From positions 98,658-162,657 of the forward strand of contig JACQZW010000039.1 in the NCBI GenBank assembly GCA_016213675.1: 64,000 bases of DNA, read 5' to 3'. The position numbers were made by a program, and so were the translations under genes. The notes beneath the pieces were generated by a model. That model had not been told where the DNA came from. It did not search any database and saw nothing but the letters and a program-made list of their open reading frames with translations. The stretch is from Acidobacteriota bacterium. Its GTDB lineage: Bacteria > Acidobacteriota > Thermoanaerobaculia > Thermoanaerobaculales > Thermoanaerobaculaceae. Positions within the stretch are counted from its first letter, which is position 1. Every line of letters begins with the position of its first letter. Positions 19,334 through 30,114 of this stretch are shown here, in pieces.

Positions 19334-20727
19334 GCGGGCGGATCTGGGGCGTCGGCGAGCTGATCGGCGAGCTCAACGCGCAGCTCGCCGGGGCGTTCGG
19401 CGACGTCTGGCTGCGCGGCGAGCTGTCCGGCGTCAAGGTGGCCGGCTCGGGACACCGCTACTTCCAGATCAAGGACGCCGAAGGGATGCTGTCGTGCACC
19501 CTGTGGGCGGCGCGCGCCGACCGCCTGCGCTTCAAGCTGACCGACGGCCTGGCCGTGCTGGTGCGCGGCAAGGTCAACGTCTATGCCCAGCGGGGCTCGC
19601 TGCAGCTCGACGTGCTCGAGCTCGTCCCCGAGGGGATCGGCGAGCTCCAGCTCGCGTTCGAGCAGCTCAAGGCGAAGCTTGCCGCCGAGGGGCTGTTCGC
19701 CCCGGAGCGCAAGCGGGCCCTCCCGGCGCTGCCGCAGCGGCTCGGGCTGGTCACCTCGTCTTCGGGCGCCGCGGGGCGCGACGTCCTCAAGGTGCTGTCG
19801 CGCCACGACCACCTGCAGGTGCTGCTCGTCCCGGTCCGCGTGCAGGGCCGGGGGGCGGAGGGCGAGGTGGCCCGCGCGGTGCGCTGGCTCGGCCGCTCCG
19901 GCCGGGTCGACGTCGTGCGGGTGGTGCGCGGCGGCGGCTCGCTCGAGGACCTCTGGGCGTTCAACGAGGAGGTCGTGGCACGGGCGATCGCCGCCTGCGA
20001 GGTGCCGGTGATCTCCGGCGTCGGCCACGAGGTGGACTTCACGATCGCCGACTTCGTCGCCGACGTGCGGGCGGCGACACCGACCCAGGCCGCGGAGATG
20101 GTCGTCGCCCGGCTCGAGGACCAGGAGCGCCGGATCGACCGCGCCGACGAGGTCCTGCGGCACGTCCTGGCGCGGCGCCTCGACCGCGGGGGGCTACGGT
20201 TGCGCGGCGCCGAGGGCGCCCGCGGCCTGGCCTCGCTGCCGGCGCGCCTCGGCGAGCTCGACCAGCGGTTGCGCCGCCTCGAGGCGCTGCCGCAGCGCCT
20301 GCGCGCCCTGGTCGTGGCGCGCCACCGGCGGCTGGAGAGCACCACGGGCGCCCTCCTGCGCTGGCCGGTCCGCTTCGGCGCGCCGCGGCGCCGGGAGGTG
20401 GTGACCGCGCGGCTCGCGGTGGCGGTCGAGCGGCTGCGCTTCGTCGCCCGCCGCCGGCGCATGCAGCTCGACGGCCTGGGGCGGGCGCTCGCGGCGCTGT
20501 CGCCGGCCGCGATCCTCGAGCGGGGCTACTCGATCACGACCCGGGAAGGCGTCGAGGCGCCGCTTCGCGACGCCGCGGACGTGACCGCCGGCGAACGCCT
20601 CGTCACGAGGCTGGCGCGCGGCGAGCTGCGCTCCCTCGTCCTCGGCCGGGACGTGGCGACGCAGGGCTCACTGTTCGGAGATTCAGGGGAGAGCGGAGAG
20701 GGGAGAGGGGAGAACGGTTCATCATGA
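19330..20727 (+). CDS. xseA: Exodeoxyribonuclease VII large subunit
   Basis: A 465-residue XseA. The N-terminal OB-fold (about 1-100) has VWLRGELSGVK and HRYFQIKD. The catalytic domain has LGLVTSSSGAAGRDVL, RGGGSLEDLWAFN and SGVGHEVDFTIADFVAD, then a coiled-coil region and the C-terminal L-ERGYSI element. It degrades single-stranded DNA with XseB. The start is GTG 19330 inside the upstream stop; a longer in-frame read-in is only a shadow of the previous gene. Near the end it runs into a purine-rich inverted repeat. Confidence 0.95.
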   Translation: MSGRIWGVGELIGELNAQLAGAFGDVWLRGELSGVKVAGSGHRYFQIKDAEGMLSCTLWAARADRLRFKLTDGLAVLVRGKVNVYAQRGSLQLDVLELVPEGIGELQLAFEQLKAKLAAEGLFAPERKRALPALPQRLGLVTSSSGAAGRDVLKVLSRHDHLQVLLVPVRVQGRGAEGEVARAVRWLGRSGRVDVVRVVRGGGSLEDLWAFNEEVVARAIAACEVPVISGVGHEVDFTIADFVADVRAATPTQAAEMVVARLEDQERRIDRADEVLRHVLARRLDRGGLRLRGAEGARGLASLPARLGELDQRLRRLEALPQRLRALVVARHRRLESTTGALLRWPVRFGAPRRREVVTARLAVAVERLRFVARRRRMQLDGLGRALAALSPAAILERGYSITTREGVEAPLRDAADVTAGERLVTRLARGELRSLVLGRDVATQGSLFGDSGESGEGRGENGSS

Positions 20728-20768
20728 ACAGGCTCAGGCCGTTTCTCTGCCCTCTTCCCTCTCCCCTC
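20688..20768. repeat. Purine/pyrimidine inverted repeat at the xseA/xseB junction
   Basis: A GGGAGAGG-type purine tract (20688-20717, inside the last xseA codons) pairs imperfectly with a CCTCTTCCCTCTCCCC tract (20739-20768), with a 21-nt loop. It could attenuate readthrough or affect xseB translation. It resembles 7099-7181. Confidence 0.5.
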
Positions 20769-20797
20769 ACCCCTGGGTGGCAGGGAAGGGAGGTTTC

Positions 20798-21019
20798 GTG
20801 AGCAAGGAGACGTTCGAAGAAGCGCTCGCGCAGCTCGAGGACGTGGTGGCGAAGCTCGAGGACGAGTCGGTCGGACTCGAGGACGCCCTTAAGCTCTTCG
20901 AGCGCGGTGTGAAGCTGGCGAAGCGCTGCCGCACGCAGCTCGAGTCGGTGGAGAAGCGGGTCGAGCAGCTCCTCGCCGAGGCGGGCGAGACGGCCCCGTT
21001 CGAGCCGGAGGAGAGCTGA
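20798..21019 (+). CDS. xseB: Exodeoxyribonuclease VII small subunit
   Basis: A 73-residue helical protein with the XseB pattern FEEALAQLEDVVAKLE and LEDALKLFERGVKLAKRC, including the conserved EDALKLFERG helix. GTG 20798 is preferred over GTG 20777 because GGGAGG ends 4 nt before it and the length then fits the family. It assembles with XseA in exonuclease VII. It ends 2 nt before ispA. Confidence 0.93.
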   Translation: MSKETFEEALAQLEDVVAKLEDESVGLEDALKLFERGVKLAKRCRTQLESVEKRVEQLLAEAGETAPFEPEES

Positions 21020-21021
21020 TC

Positions 21022-21909
21022 GTGGACCTCGCGGCGCTCCTCGCGAGCGAGCGGCGAGCGGTCGACGCCGCGCTCGACCGGCTGCTGCCGCCGGTGGGCG
21101 CCTGGCCCGCGCGGCTGCACGAGGCGATGCGCTACGCGGTGTTCGGCGGCGGCAAGCGGGTCCGCCCGCTCCTCGTCCGCACGGCCTACCGGGCGGCCGG
21201 GGGCCGCGACGAGGCGGCGCTCGAGCCCGCCTGTGCCGTCGAGCTGATCCACACCTATTCGCTCGTCCACGACGACCTGCCGGCGATGGACGACGACACC
21301 CTGCGCCGCGGCCGGCCGACGGTGCACGTGGCATTCGACGAGGCGCTCGCGATTCTCGCCGGCGACGCGCTGCTCACCGAGGGGTTCGCCGTCCTCGCGC
21401 GCTATCCCGAGCCCGCGTCGTTCGCCGCCCGGCGAGCCGAGGCGTGCCGGTTGCTGGCGGCCGCCGCCGGGTCGTCCGGCATGGTCGGCGGCCAGGTCGA
21501 GGACATCGAGGCGACCGGCGCAGCGCCCGATGCCGCCCGGCTCGAGCGCGTCCACCGGGCGAAGACCGGCGCGCTGCTCGCGGCCTCGGTGGAGCTCGGC
21601 GCCCTGCTCGCCGGGGCCGACGCCGGCCGCCGCGCGGCCTTCGGCGAGTTCGGTCACCGTCTCGGCTTACTCTTTCAGATCGTTGATGATATCCTCGACG
21701 TCACGGGCACGGCGAGGAGTCTCGGCAAGAGCCCGGGGAAGGACGCGGCCGCGGGCAAGCTGACGTACCCCGCGGTCTTCGGCCTCGAGACGACACGAGC
21801 GAAGCTGGCCGACCTCGCCGCCTCCCTGGACGCCGAGGCGCGCGGGCTGGAGGGCGAAGGCTCGGTGCTCGCGGGCCTGGTCGACTATGTCGCCAGGCGC
21901 GACCGGTAA
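21022..21909 (+). CDS. ispA: Farnesyl/geranylgeranyl diphosphate synthase
   Basis: A 295-residue short-chain polyprenyl synthase. The first aspartate-rich motif is DDLPAMDDD (about 91-99), followed by LRRGRPTVH; the second is DDILD (about 222-226); GGKRVRP occurs near 38. It condenses IPP with allylic diphosphates to C15 or C20. The layout xseB-ispA-dxs is the common bacterial isoprenoid block. Product length is not certain. GTG start; the spacer to dxs is 8 nt. Confidence 0.94.
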   Translation: MDLAALLASERRAVDAALDRLLPPVGAWPARLHEAMRYAVFGGGKRVRPLLVRTAYRAAGGRDEAALEPACAVELIHTYSLVHDDLPAMDDDTLRRGRPTVHVAFDEALAILAGDALLTEGFAVLARYPEPASFAARRAEACRLLAAAAGSSGMVGGQVEDIEATGAAPDAARLERVHRAKTGALLAASVELGALLAGADAGRRAAFGEFGHRLGLLFQIVDDILDVTGTARSLGKSPGKDAAAGKLTYPAVFGLETTRAKLADLAASLDAEARGLEGEGSVLAGLVDYVARRDR

Positions 21910-21917
21910 GGGACGGC

Positions 21918-23834
21918 ATGGGATACCTCGACAGGATCGAAAGCCCGGCGGATCTCCGGAAGCTCCCCGTGGAAGCGCTCGGCGAGCTGGCGGAGGAGCT
22001 GCGCCGCTTCCTCATCGCCTCGGTCTCGCGCTCCGGTGGGCACCTGGCCTCGGGGCTCGGCGCCGTCGAGCTGACCCTGGCGCTGCACTACGCCTTCGAC
22101 ACGCCGCGCGACCTGCTGGTCTGGGACGTCGGACACCAGTGCTACCCGCACAAGGTGCTCACTGGACGGCGCGATCGCTTCAGCACGCTCCGCGCCTACG
22201 GTGGGATCTCCGGCTTCCTCAAGCGCGAGGAGAGCGAGTACGACGTCTTCAACGCCGGCCACGCCTCGACGTCGATCTCCGCCGCCCTCGGCATGGCGGC
22301 GGCACGCGACCTGAAGGGCGACGACCACGCGGTGGTCGCGATCATAGGCGACGGCGGGCTGACCGGCGGCATGGCGATGGAGGGGCTCAACCAGGCCGGC
22401 TACCTCGACCGGCGGCTGATGATCGTCCTCAACGACAACGAGATGTCGATCTCGCCCAACGTTGGCGCCTGGCAGGGGTACCTGAACCGCATCCTGCACG
22501 GGCAGCCGTACCGCCGACTCAAGGACGACATCGAGAGCTTCCTCCTCCACATCCCCCGCGTCGGCGAGGGGATGCTGAAGTTCGCCAAGCAGGCCGAGCA
22601 GATGGCCAAGCAGCTCCTCGTCCCGGGCATCCTGTTCGAGGAGCTCGGGTTCAAGTACGTCGGGCCGATCAACGGCCACTCGCTGCCGCAGCTCATCACG
22701 ACGCTCAGGCAGTGGAAGGACCACAAGCACCCGGTCCTCGTCCACGTCGTCACGCGCAAGGGCAAGGGATACGAGCCCGCCGAGAACGACCCGGTGTTCT
22801 GGCACGGCGCCACGCCGTTCGAGATCGAGACCGGCGAGGTCAAGAAGAAGTCGGGTCCGCCGTCGTACACCAAGGTGTTCGCCCAGACGCTGACCGAGCT
22901 GGCCAAGGGAGACCCGCGGATCGTCGCGATCACCGCGGCGATGCCCGAGGGCACGGGGCTCGACATCTTCGCCAAGGTCCACAAGGACCGCTTCTTCGAC
23001 GTCGGCATCTGCGAGCAGCACGCCGTGACGTTCGCGGCCGGGCTCGCCACCCGCGGCCTGCGCCCGGTCGTCGCCATCTACTCGACGTTCCTGCAGCGGT
23101 CGTACGACCAGATCTTCCACGACGTCTGCACGATGCGGCTACCGGTCACGTTCGCGATCGACCGCGGCGGCCTGGTCGGCGCCGACGGGCCCACCCACCA
23201 CGGCGTGTTCGACCTCTCCTTCCTGCGGGTCCTGCCCGACATCGTCGTCATGGCGCCGAAGGACGAGGACGAGCTGCGCCACATGCTGCTCACCGCCCTC
23301 GAGTGCGGCGGCCCGGCGGCGCTGCGCTACCCGCGTGGCAACGGACTCGGCCTGCCGCTCGACGCCCTGCCGCGCGCGTTGCCGCTCGGCAAGGCCGAGG
23401 TGCTGCGCGGCGGTCGTGACGGCCTCGTCTGGGCGGTCGGCACGCTGGCCACCGACGCGCGGCTCGCCGCCGAGCGGCTCGTCGCCGAGGGCGGCCCGGA
23501 CCTCACGGTGGTCAACGCGCGCTTCGTCAAGCCGCTCGACGTCGAGCTGCTGCGGAGCCAGGTCGCCGCCGGCTCGCGGGTGATGACCGTGGAGGTGAAC
23601 GCGCTCGCCGGCGGCTTCGGCGCCGCCGTCATGGAGGCGATCGCCGACTGCGGCGTGCCCGGCGTCGTCGTCGAACGACTCGGGATCCCCGACGAGTACC
23701 AGCCGCACGGCAGCCAGGAGATCCTCCGCGCCCGGCTCGACCTCGACGTCGAGGGGATCATGCGGCGCGCCCGCGCCTTCTTCCCCCGCGCCGCGGCCCC
23801 GGCCCGCCCGGCCAGCATTCCCCGGCCGGCCTGA
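21918..23834 (+). CDS. dxs: 1-deoxy-D-xylulose-5-phosphate synthase
   Basis: A 638-residue thiamine-diphosphate enzyme making DXP from pyruvate and glyceraldehyde-3-phosphate, first step of the MEP pathway. Visible motifs are HLASGLGAVELT, GHQCYPHK, the TPP motif GDGGLTGGMAMEGLN...NDN, and transketolase-type EQHAVTFAAG, with a full C-terminal domain. Length is normal (about 620-640). It is last in the xseA-xseB-ispA-dxs run and is followed by a hairpin. Confidence 0.97.
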   Translation: MGYLDRIESPADLRKLPVEALGELAEELRRFLIASVSRSGGHLASGLGAVELTLALHYAFDTPRDLLVWDVGHQCYPHKVLTGRRDRFSTLRAYGGISGFLKREESEYDVFNAGHASTSISAALGMAAARDLKGDDHAVVAIIGDGGLTGGMAMEGLNQAGYLDRRLMIVLNDNEMSISPNVGAWQGYLNRILHGQPYRRLKDDIESFLLHIPRVGEGMLKFAKQAEQMAKQLLVPGILFEELGFKYVGPINGHSLPQLITTLRQWKDHKHPVLVHVVTRKGKGYEPAENDPVFWHGATPFEIETGEVKKKSGPPSYTKVFAQTLTELAKGDPRIVAITAAMPEGTGLDIFAKVHKDRFFDVGICEQHAVTFAAGLATRGLRPVVAIYSTFLQRSYDQIFHDVCTMRLPVTFAIDRGGLVGADGPTHHGVFDLSFLRVLPDIVVMAPKDEDELRHMLLTALECGGPAALRYPRGNGLGLPLDALPRALPLGKAEVLRGGRDGLVWAVGTLATDARLAAERLVAEGGPDLTVVNARFVKPLDVELLRSQVAAGSRVMTVEVNALAGGFGAAVMEAIADCGVPGVVVERLGIPDEYQPHGSQEILRARLDLDVEGIMRRARAFFPRAAAPARPASIPRPA

Positions 23835-23840
23835 ACCGCC

Positions 23841-23979
23841 CACCCGCCCAGGGGTGCCCACCCAACCGCCCACCCAGGGGTGCCCTCCCGCCCTTCCGCC
23901 CAGGCTTGCCCACCCACCCCTCCACCCAGGGGTGCCCTCGCACCCAACCGCCCAGGGTTACCCCTCCGCCCTCCCGGCC
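23841..23979. repeat. Degenerate C-rich minisatellite after dxs
   Basis: Five or more imperfect units built around CCGCCCACCCAGGGGTGCCC (variants CAGGCTTGCCC and CAGGGTTACCC) fill the start of the 280-bp gap between dxs and the next gene. No coding potential is evident. Confidence 0.6.
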
Positions 23980-24017
23980 AGGGTTGAAGGCGGGGAAGAG
24001 TCTCCCCCTTCAACCCT
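23980..24017 (+). terminator. Hairpin terminator candidate after dxs
   Basis: AGGGTTGAAGG (23980-23990) pairs perfectly with CCTTCAACCCT (24007-24017), with extra GGGG/CCCC stacking inside. No U tract, but a strong stem 145 bp past dxs. Confidence 0.45.
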
Positions 24018-24121
24018 CCAACCCTCCAACCCCGGAGGGGCGGCCGGGGGCAACCCTGTCTTGCTGGTTGGTGCATCATGGAGGAGCGCGGTCGAGACGC
24101 CGCGTCGGAGGTGGCGTGCAG

Positions 24122-25936
24122 GTGGCGATGCGAAACGCCGTGATCCTGGCTGCGGTCCTCGCTGCGGCCGCGCGGACCGGGACCGCCCTGGAGCCGCCCA
24201 AGCCGGGCGAGGTGTGGCGCCGGGTCGCGATCGGCGACATCGTCGTCGTGTCCAACGCCGAGCCCGCGCTCGTCCAGGAGGTGGCGGACAACCTCGCAGC
24301 GGTCCGTCCGGCCCTGGCGCGCGCGAGCGGGCTGAGGATCCACGCCCCCGTGACCACCACCGCCTACCTGTTTCGCTCGGGCTCGAGCTACCGGCCGTAC
24401 CGTGACGCCGTCCTCGGCCGGAAGAGCGAGTCCGGCGCGGTCTTCCTCCAGCTCCGCGACGGCAACCTCCTCATCGTCGACGGCAGCAAGCTCGACGCCG
24501 CGCTGCCGGTCCCGTACCGCACGCTGGCCGACTCGTACCTCGGCAGCAGCGTGCCGGGGCTCTCGCCGTGGGTCAGGGAGGGCCTGGCCGAGCTCCTGTC
24601 GACGCTGGCGCGCTCCGCGACCGGGGTGACGATCGGTGGCCCGATCGCCGAGCACCTCCGCCTGCTCCAGGCCCAGCCCCCCATCCCCGTCAGCGCGCTG
24701 CTGACGGCGCGCCCGTCCACGCCGGAGCTCGCCGTGTGGACGCGCCACGGCGTCTTCGCAGCCGAGTCGTGGGCCGTCGCGCACACCCTCTTCCTCGGCG
24801 GCGAGGGGAGGGGGGGCCGCCTGCCTCGCTACCTCGATCTCTTCGGCGAGGGAGGCTCGGTGGAGTCGTGCCTGGCGGCGGCGTTCGGCACGACCCCGGT
24901 CGAGCTCGAGCGCGAGCTGCAGGCCGTCGTGCGCGGCACGCTGCCCCCGGTGCTGACGTTGGCGTCAGGTGACCTCGGTGTGCCGGCCGCGGCGGAGCCG
25001 GCGCAGATCCCGCGCGACGAGCTGCTCTTCCTGCTCGGGAACCTCCTCGCCCACGCGCGGGCGGCCAACACCGCCGACGCCGAGGCGTTCCTCACGGAGG
25101 CGATCTCCATCAACCCCTCCCTGGCCCCGGCGTACGGGATGCGGGCCATCATCCAGACCCGGCTCGGCCTGGACGACGCGGCGACCGCCGACCTGGAGAA
25201 AGGCGTCTCCCTCGAGTCCGGCGATCCCCGACCCACCCTGACCTACGCCGACTTCCTGGGCGAGCGGCTCACCGAGCGGGTGCGACGGGGCGGCAAGGCG
25301 TCGGCCGAGGAGCTGGCGCGGATCCGCGCCCTCTACCGCCGCAGCCTCGCGCTCGACCCGCAACGGAGCCGGGCCTGGGCGGGCCTGGGCTTCACGTACC
25401 TCCTCGCCGAGACGGAATCCGCCGACGGGATCGCCGCACTGGAGCGCTGCCTGGAGCTCGAGCCGGCGCATCTCGACGCCGCCTTCAACCTGGTCCTGCT
25501 CTACGCCCGCTCCGGCCGGCGCGACGACGCGGCCGCGCTCATCGACCGGGTGGTGCGGCACGGGCCCGACCGGGCACTCGAGCGGGCGGCCCGTGACGCA
25601 CTGCTCGTCGCCGACCTCCGCCACGCCGACCAGCTCGTCGCGGACGGCAAGAGCGACGTCGCGCTCGGGATCCTCGAGCGGGTCGGTGCCGAGGCGGGCA
25701 GCGACCGGCTGCGGTCGGAGGCCGCGCGCCGCATCGTGGCCGCCCGGCGCGCCGCGGAGATCGCCCGCCAGGCGGCGCGCTTCGACGAAGCGCTGGCGGC
25801 GATCCGGGCCCGCGACTACCAGGGCGCCATGGCGATCCTCAAGGAGCTCGAGCCCGTCGCGATCGACCCCGACCTGCTGCAGGCCATCGCCGACACCGAG
25901 TCGGACATCCTCCCCTTCCTCCAGCCGCGGCGCTGA
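24122..25936 (+). CDS. Secreted TPR protein with a degenerate peptidase-MA-like domain
   Basis: About 604 residues. After a signal peptide (AVILAAVLAAAARTGTA), residues about 30-290 look like the DUF1570/peptidase MA fold: short strands, then PWVREGLAELLSTL, which normally follows an HExxH helix. Here the HExxH position reads LADSY, so metal binding is lost. Residues about 290-590 are TPR-like helical pairs (LAPAYGMRAIIQTRLGLDD, AWAGLGFTYLLAE). It is likely a periplasmic scaffold. The start is uncertain: GGAGG at 24107-24111 fits GTG 24122 (chosen) or GTG 24116; ATG 24128 is also possible. Confidence 0.8.
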   Translation: MAMRNAVILAAVLAAAARTGTALEPPKPGEVWRRVAIGDIVVVSNAEPALVQEVADNLAAVRPALARASGLRIHAPVTTTAYLFRSGSSYRPYRDAVLGRKSESGAVFLQLRDGNLLIVDGSKLDAALPVPYRTLADSYLGSSVPGLSPWVREGLAELLSTLARSATGVTIGGPIAEHLRLLQAQPPIPVSALLTARPSTPELAVWTRHGVFAAESWAVAHTLFLGGEGRGGRLPRYLDLFGEGGSVESCLAAAFGTTPVELERELQAVVRGTLPPVLTLASGDLGVPAAAEPAQIPRDELLFLLGNLLAHARAANTADAEAFLTEAISINPSLAPAYGMRAIIQTRLGLDDAATADLEKGVSLESGDPRPTLTYADFLGERLTERVRRGGKASAEELARIRALYRRSLALDPQRSRAWAGLGFTYLLAETESADGIAALERCLELEPAHLDAAFNLVLLYARSGRRDDAAALIDRVVRHGPDRALERAARDALLVADLRHADQLVADGKSDVALGILERVGAEAGSDRLRSEAARRIVAARRAAEIARQAARFDEALAAIRARDYQGAMAILKELEPVAIDPDLLQAIADTESDILPFLQPRR

Positions 25937-26101
25937 GAGCTTGTGAGAGAACCACAAGCTCTCAGCGCGCCTCGCCGTCCTCGGCGAGGCGCGGCGGGTG
26001 GGGTGAAGCCCGCGACTTCACGTCGCGGGCGAGGGGCGGGCGGCAGCCCGCCCCGGCTGAGATGGTCAGAGCTTGTGAAGAGGTTTCTTCACAAGCTCTG
26101 A
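25931..26101. repeat. Array of five consecutive perfect hairpins (REP/BIME-like)
   Basis: Five perfect stem-loops run head to tail: 25931-25967 (15-bp stem, overlapping the upstream stop codon), 25967-25992 (11 bp, TCCT loop), 26008-26030 (9 bp), 26033-26054 (9 bp, GGCA loop) and 26066-26101 (16 bp, GGTT loop). The first and last share the arm AGAGCTTGTG and its complement, so the array is bounded by copies of the same palindrome. Confidence 0.8.
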
Positions 26102-26169
26102 GCCCCGGCCGGGGTCGTTGCGACGCCGTATGATGGGTCGAGCGGCCGACGCCGCGCCGGGAGGGTCTG

Positions 26170-26928
26170 ATGATCGACGTCCGCGACCACGGTGACGTCC
26201 GCGAGCTGCGATTGAACCGGCCGCCGGCCAACGCGCTCAGCCCCGAGCTGCTCGAACGGCTGTGCGCGCACGTCGTCTCCGCCCCGAGCGACGGCGCTCG
26301 CGCCCTGGTGATCTCCGGCGCCGGCGGGATGTTCACCGGCGGACTCGACGTGCCCCTGCTGCTGCGGCTCGACCGCGCCGGCATGATGGCGGCCTGAGCG
26401 ACGTTCCACGGCGCGCTGCAGACACTCGCCACGGCCGCCGTGCCGGTCGTGGCGGCGATCACCGGCCACAGCCCGGGCGGCGGCCTCGTCCTCGCGCTGT
26501 TCTGCGACCGCCGCGTCCAGGCCCGCGGCGCCTTCAAGATCGGGCTGAACGAGGTGGCGGTGGGGATCCCGTTGCCGCGGGTGATCTTCGCCGCGCTCCG
26601 CCGCCAGGTCGGTCCCCGCGTGGCCGAGGAGCTCGCCGTCACCGGGGCCCTCCTCGACCCCGACGCCGCGCTCCGGATCGGGCTGGTGGACGAGCTGGCC
26701 CCCGCGGAGGAGGTGGTCGACCGCGCCGTCGCCTGGTGCCGCCAGCTCCTGGGCGCGCCGCCGCACGCGATGCGCGACACCCGGACGATGGCGCGGGCCG
26801 ACCTCGCCGCGCTCTTCGCCGGGCTCGACGCCGCGGCGATCGCCGCCGAACTCGACCGCTGCTGGTACGCCGGCGAGGCGCAGCAGACCCTGGCCGCCCT
26901 CGTCCGCCGCCTCACCGAGCGCCGCTAG
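26170..26928 (+). pseudogene. Enoyl-CoA hydratase/isomerase with in-frame TGA
   Basis: One frame from ATG 26170 to 26928 would encode a 252-residue crotonase-family protein, but codon 76 is TGA (26395-26397). Both sides match the family. Before it are the substrate strand NRPPANALS and ISGAGGMFTGGLDV; after it are AAITGHSPGGGLVLALFCDRR with the oxyanion Gly pair, and FKIGLNEVAVGIPLP with a catalytic-type Glu. Homologues usually have Trp or another residue at that point, so a TGG-to-TGA change (or a sequencing error) is likely. GAGGG precedes the start. Confidence 0.8.
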
Positions 26929-27115
26929 CCCACCGGCGCGCCTTCGTCGAGGTCACGTCGGTAGGGAGGTTCGCCGTACACGACCCCGCCGCGGCCGACG
27001 GCGGGAAACCCCCGTCCGGGCTGGCACGTAGGACCATCGTGCCCCGAACCCACGCGGAGGAGCAGATCCCCGGGGCGCGACGTGGTGGTCGAAGTCCGAA
27101 ACGGAGGACGATGGG

Positions 27116-28641
<1,526 letters not shown>

Positions 28642-28645
<4 letters not shown>

Positions 28646-29985
28646 GCGAGAAGAAAGAGAACCCAATGACCCTGGCCGAGAGCCTGGTCGAGTACGGCCG
28701 CACCAAGGGCGCCTCCGAGGTCGAGGTGTCGATCAACGAGGGCAGCCAGTTCCGGGCGGCCGTGCGCGACGGGGACCTCGAGACGCTCACGGAGTCCGGA
28801 CCGAAGACGCTGCGGCTGCGGGTCTTCGTCGACCACAAGGCGGCCATCGCCTCGTCGTCCGACTTCACCAAGGCGACGCTGACCGCGCTCGTCGACAACG
28901 CGATCGCCCGCGCGAGGCTCTCCGGCGCCGACGAGTTCGCCGGCCTGCCGAACCTCGAGAAGGTCGGCGCGGAGATCGACAAGCTCCGCATCTTCGACCC
29001 GGCGATCCTCGAGATGCCGCCCGAGAAGAAGATCGCCTACGCGACCCGGGCCGAGGCGATCGGGCGCGCCCAGAAGGGCGTCAACAAGTCGCTGGGTTCG
29101 AGCTTCGTGACCGACGCGAGCACGCTCTACCTGGCGAACTCCAAGGGGTTCGCGGGCAGCTACCGGAGCACGGTGGCCTACGCGGTCGCCGGGTTCGAGG
29201 CCGGCGAGGGCACCAACCTGTTCCAGGACGCCTGGTTCGAGGGCGGCACGACGCTCGCCAAGCTCCCCGACCCCGAGGTGCTCGCGAAGACGGCGGCGAG
29301 CCGTGTCACCCGGCTGATCGGCGCCCGCAAGGTGCCGACCCAGAACGTGCCAGTCGTCGTCGAGCCGTCGGTCGCCGCCGCGCTCCTCCTCGGCCTGTTC
29401 GCGGAGTGCATCGACGGCCGCGGGGTCGCCCAGCGGCGCTCGTTCCTCGTCGACAAGCTCGGCGAGAAGATCGCCAGCGACCTCGTCACCGTCGTCGACG
29501 ACGGCCTGTGGCCCGCCGGCTTCGGCACGGTGCCGTTCGACCGCGAGGGCGTCCCCAGCCGGAAGAACGTCGTGATCGACAAGGGCACCCTCAAGAGCTA
29601 CCTGCTCGATACCTACCACAGCCGCAAGCTCAAGATGGCGCCGACCGGGAACGCCGACGGCACGACCAACTTCTACCTCGCGGCCGGCGCCTCGACGCCG
29701 GAGCAGATCGTCGCGTCGGTGGACAAGGGCCTGTTGCTGACCGGGACGATGGGCCTCGGCACCGACCCGACTACCGGCGACATCTCGATGGGGGCGTTCG
29801 GGATGTGGATCGAGAAGGGCCAGCTCGCCTTCCCGGTCGCCGAGATCACCATCTCGGCCAACCTCGCCGACATCCTCAAGGGCATCGAGATGGTCGGCAA
29901 CGACCTGGTGTTCCACGACCAAACGAACGCCCCGACGATCAAGGTCGCCCAGATGACGATCGGCGGGACCACGACGAAAAGCTGA
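28642..29985 (+). CDS. TldE/PmbA-family protein
   Basis: A 447-residue PmbA/TldE homologue starting at ATG 28642, coupled to the TldD gene. It has the family N-terminal domain (GASEVEVSINEGSQFRAAVRDGDLE) and C-terminal core (VVIDKGTLKSYLLDTY, GTMGLGTDPTTGDISMGAFG), and lacks HExxxH as expected for the non-catalytic partner. It has no signal peptide of its own, whereas its partner has a Tat signal. Export as a folded heterodimer is possible because the Tat route allows hitch-hiking (inference). Confidence 0.91.
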
Positions 29986-30114
29986 ACCCGGTCACGACCG
30001 GTGCACGGCACGCGGCTGGTGCGGTCTCGCAGTCGATCGCGCCAGTCGCGTTCTTCCTTTCAGCGGGTGTATTGTGAAAGTGTGCACATTCGACGAACTC
30101 GAGGAACCGGCCTG

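Noticed and set aside
26395..26397. TGA as selenocysteine codon in the enoyl-CoA hydratase
   Set aside because: The site is not a Cys position in the family and no stem-loop resembling a SECIS follows directly.
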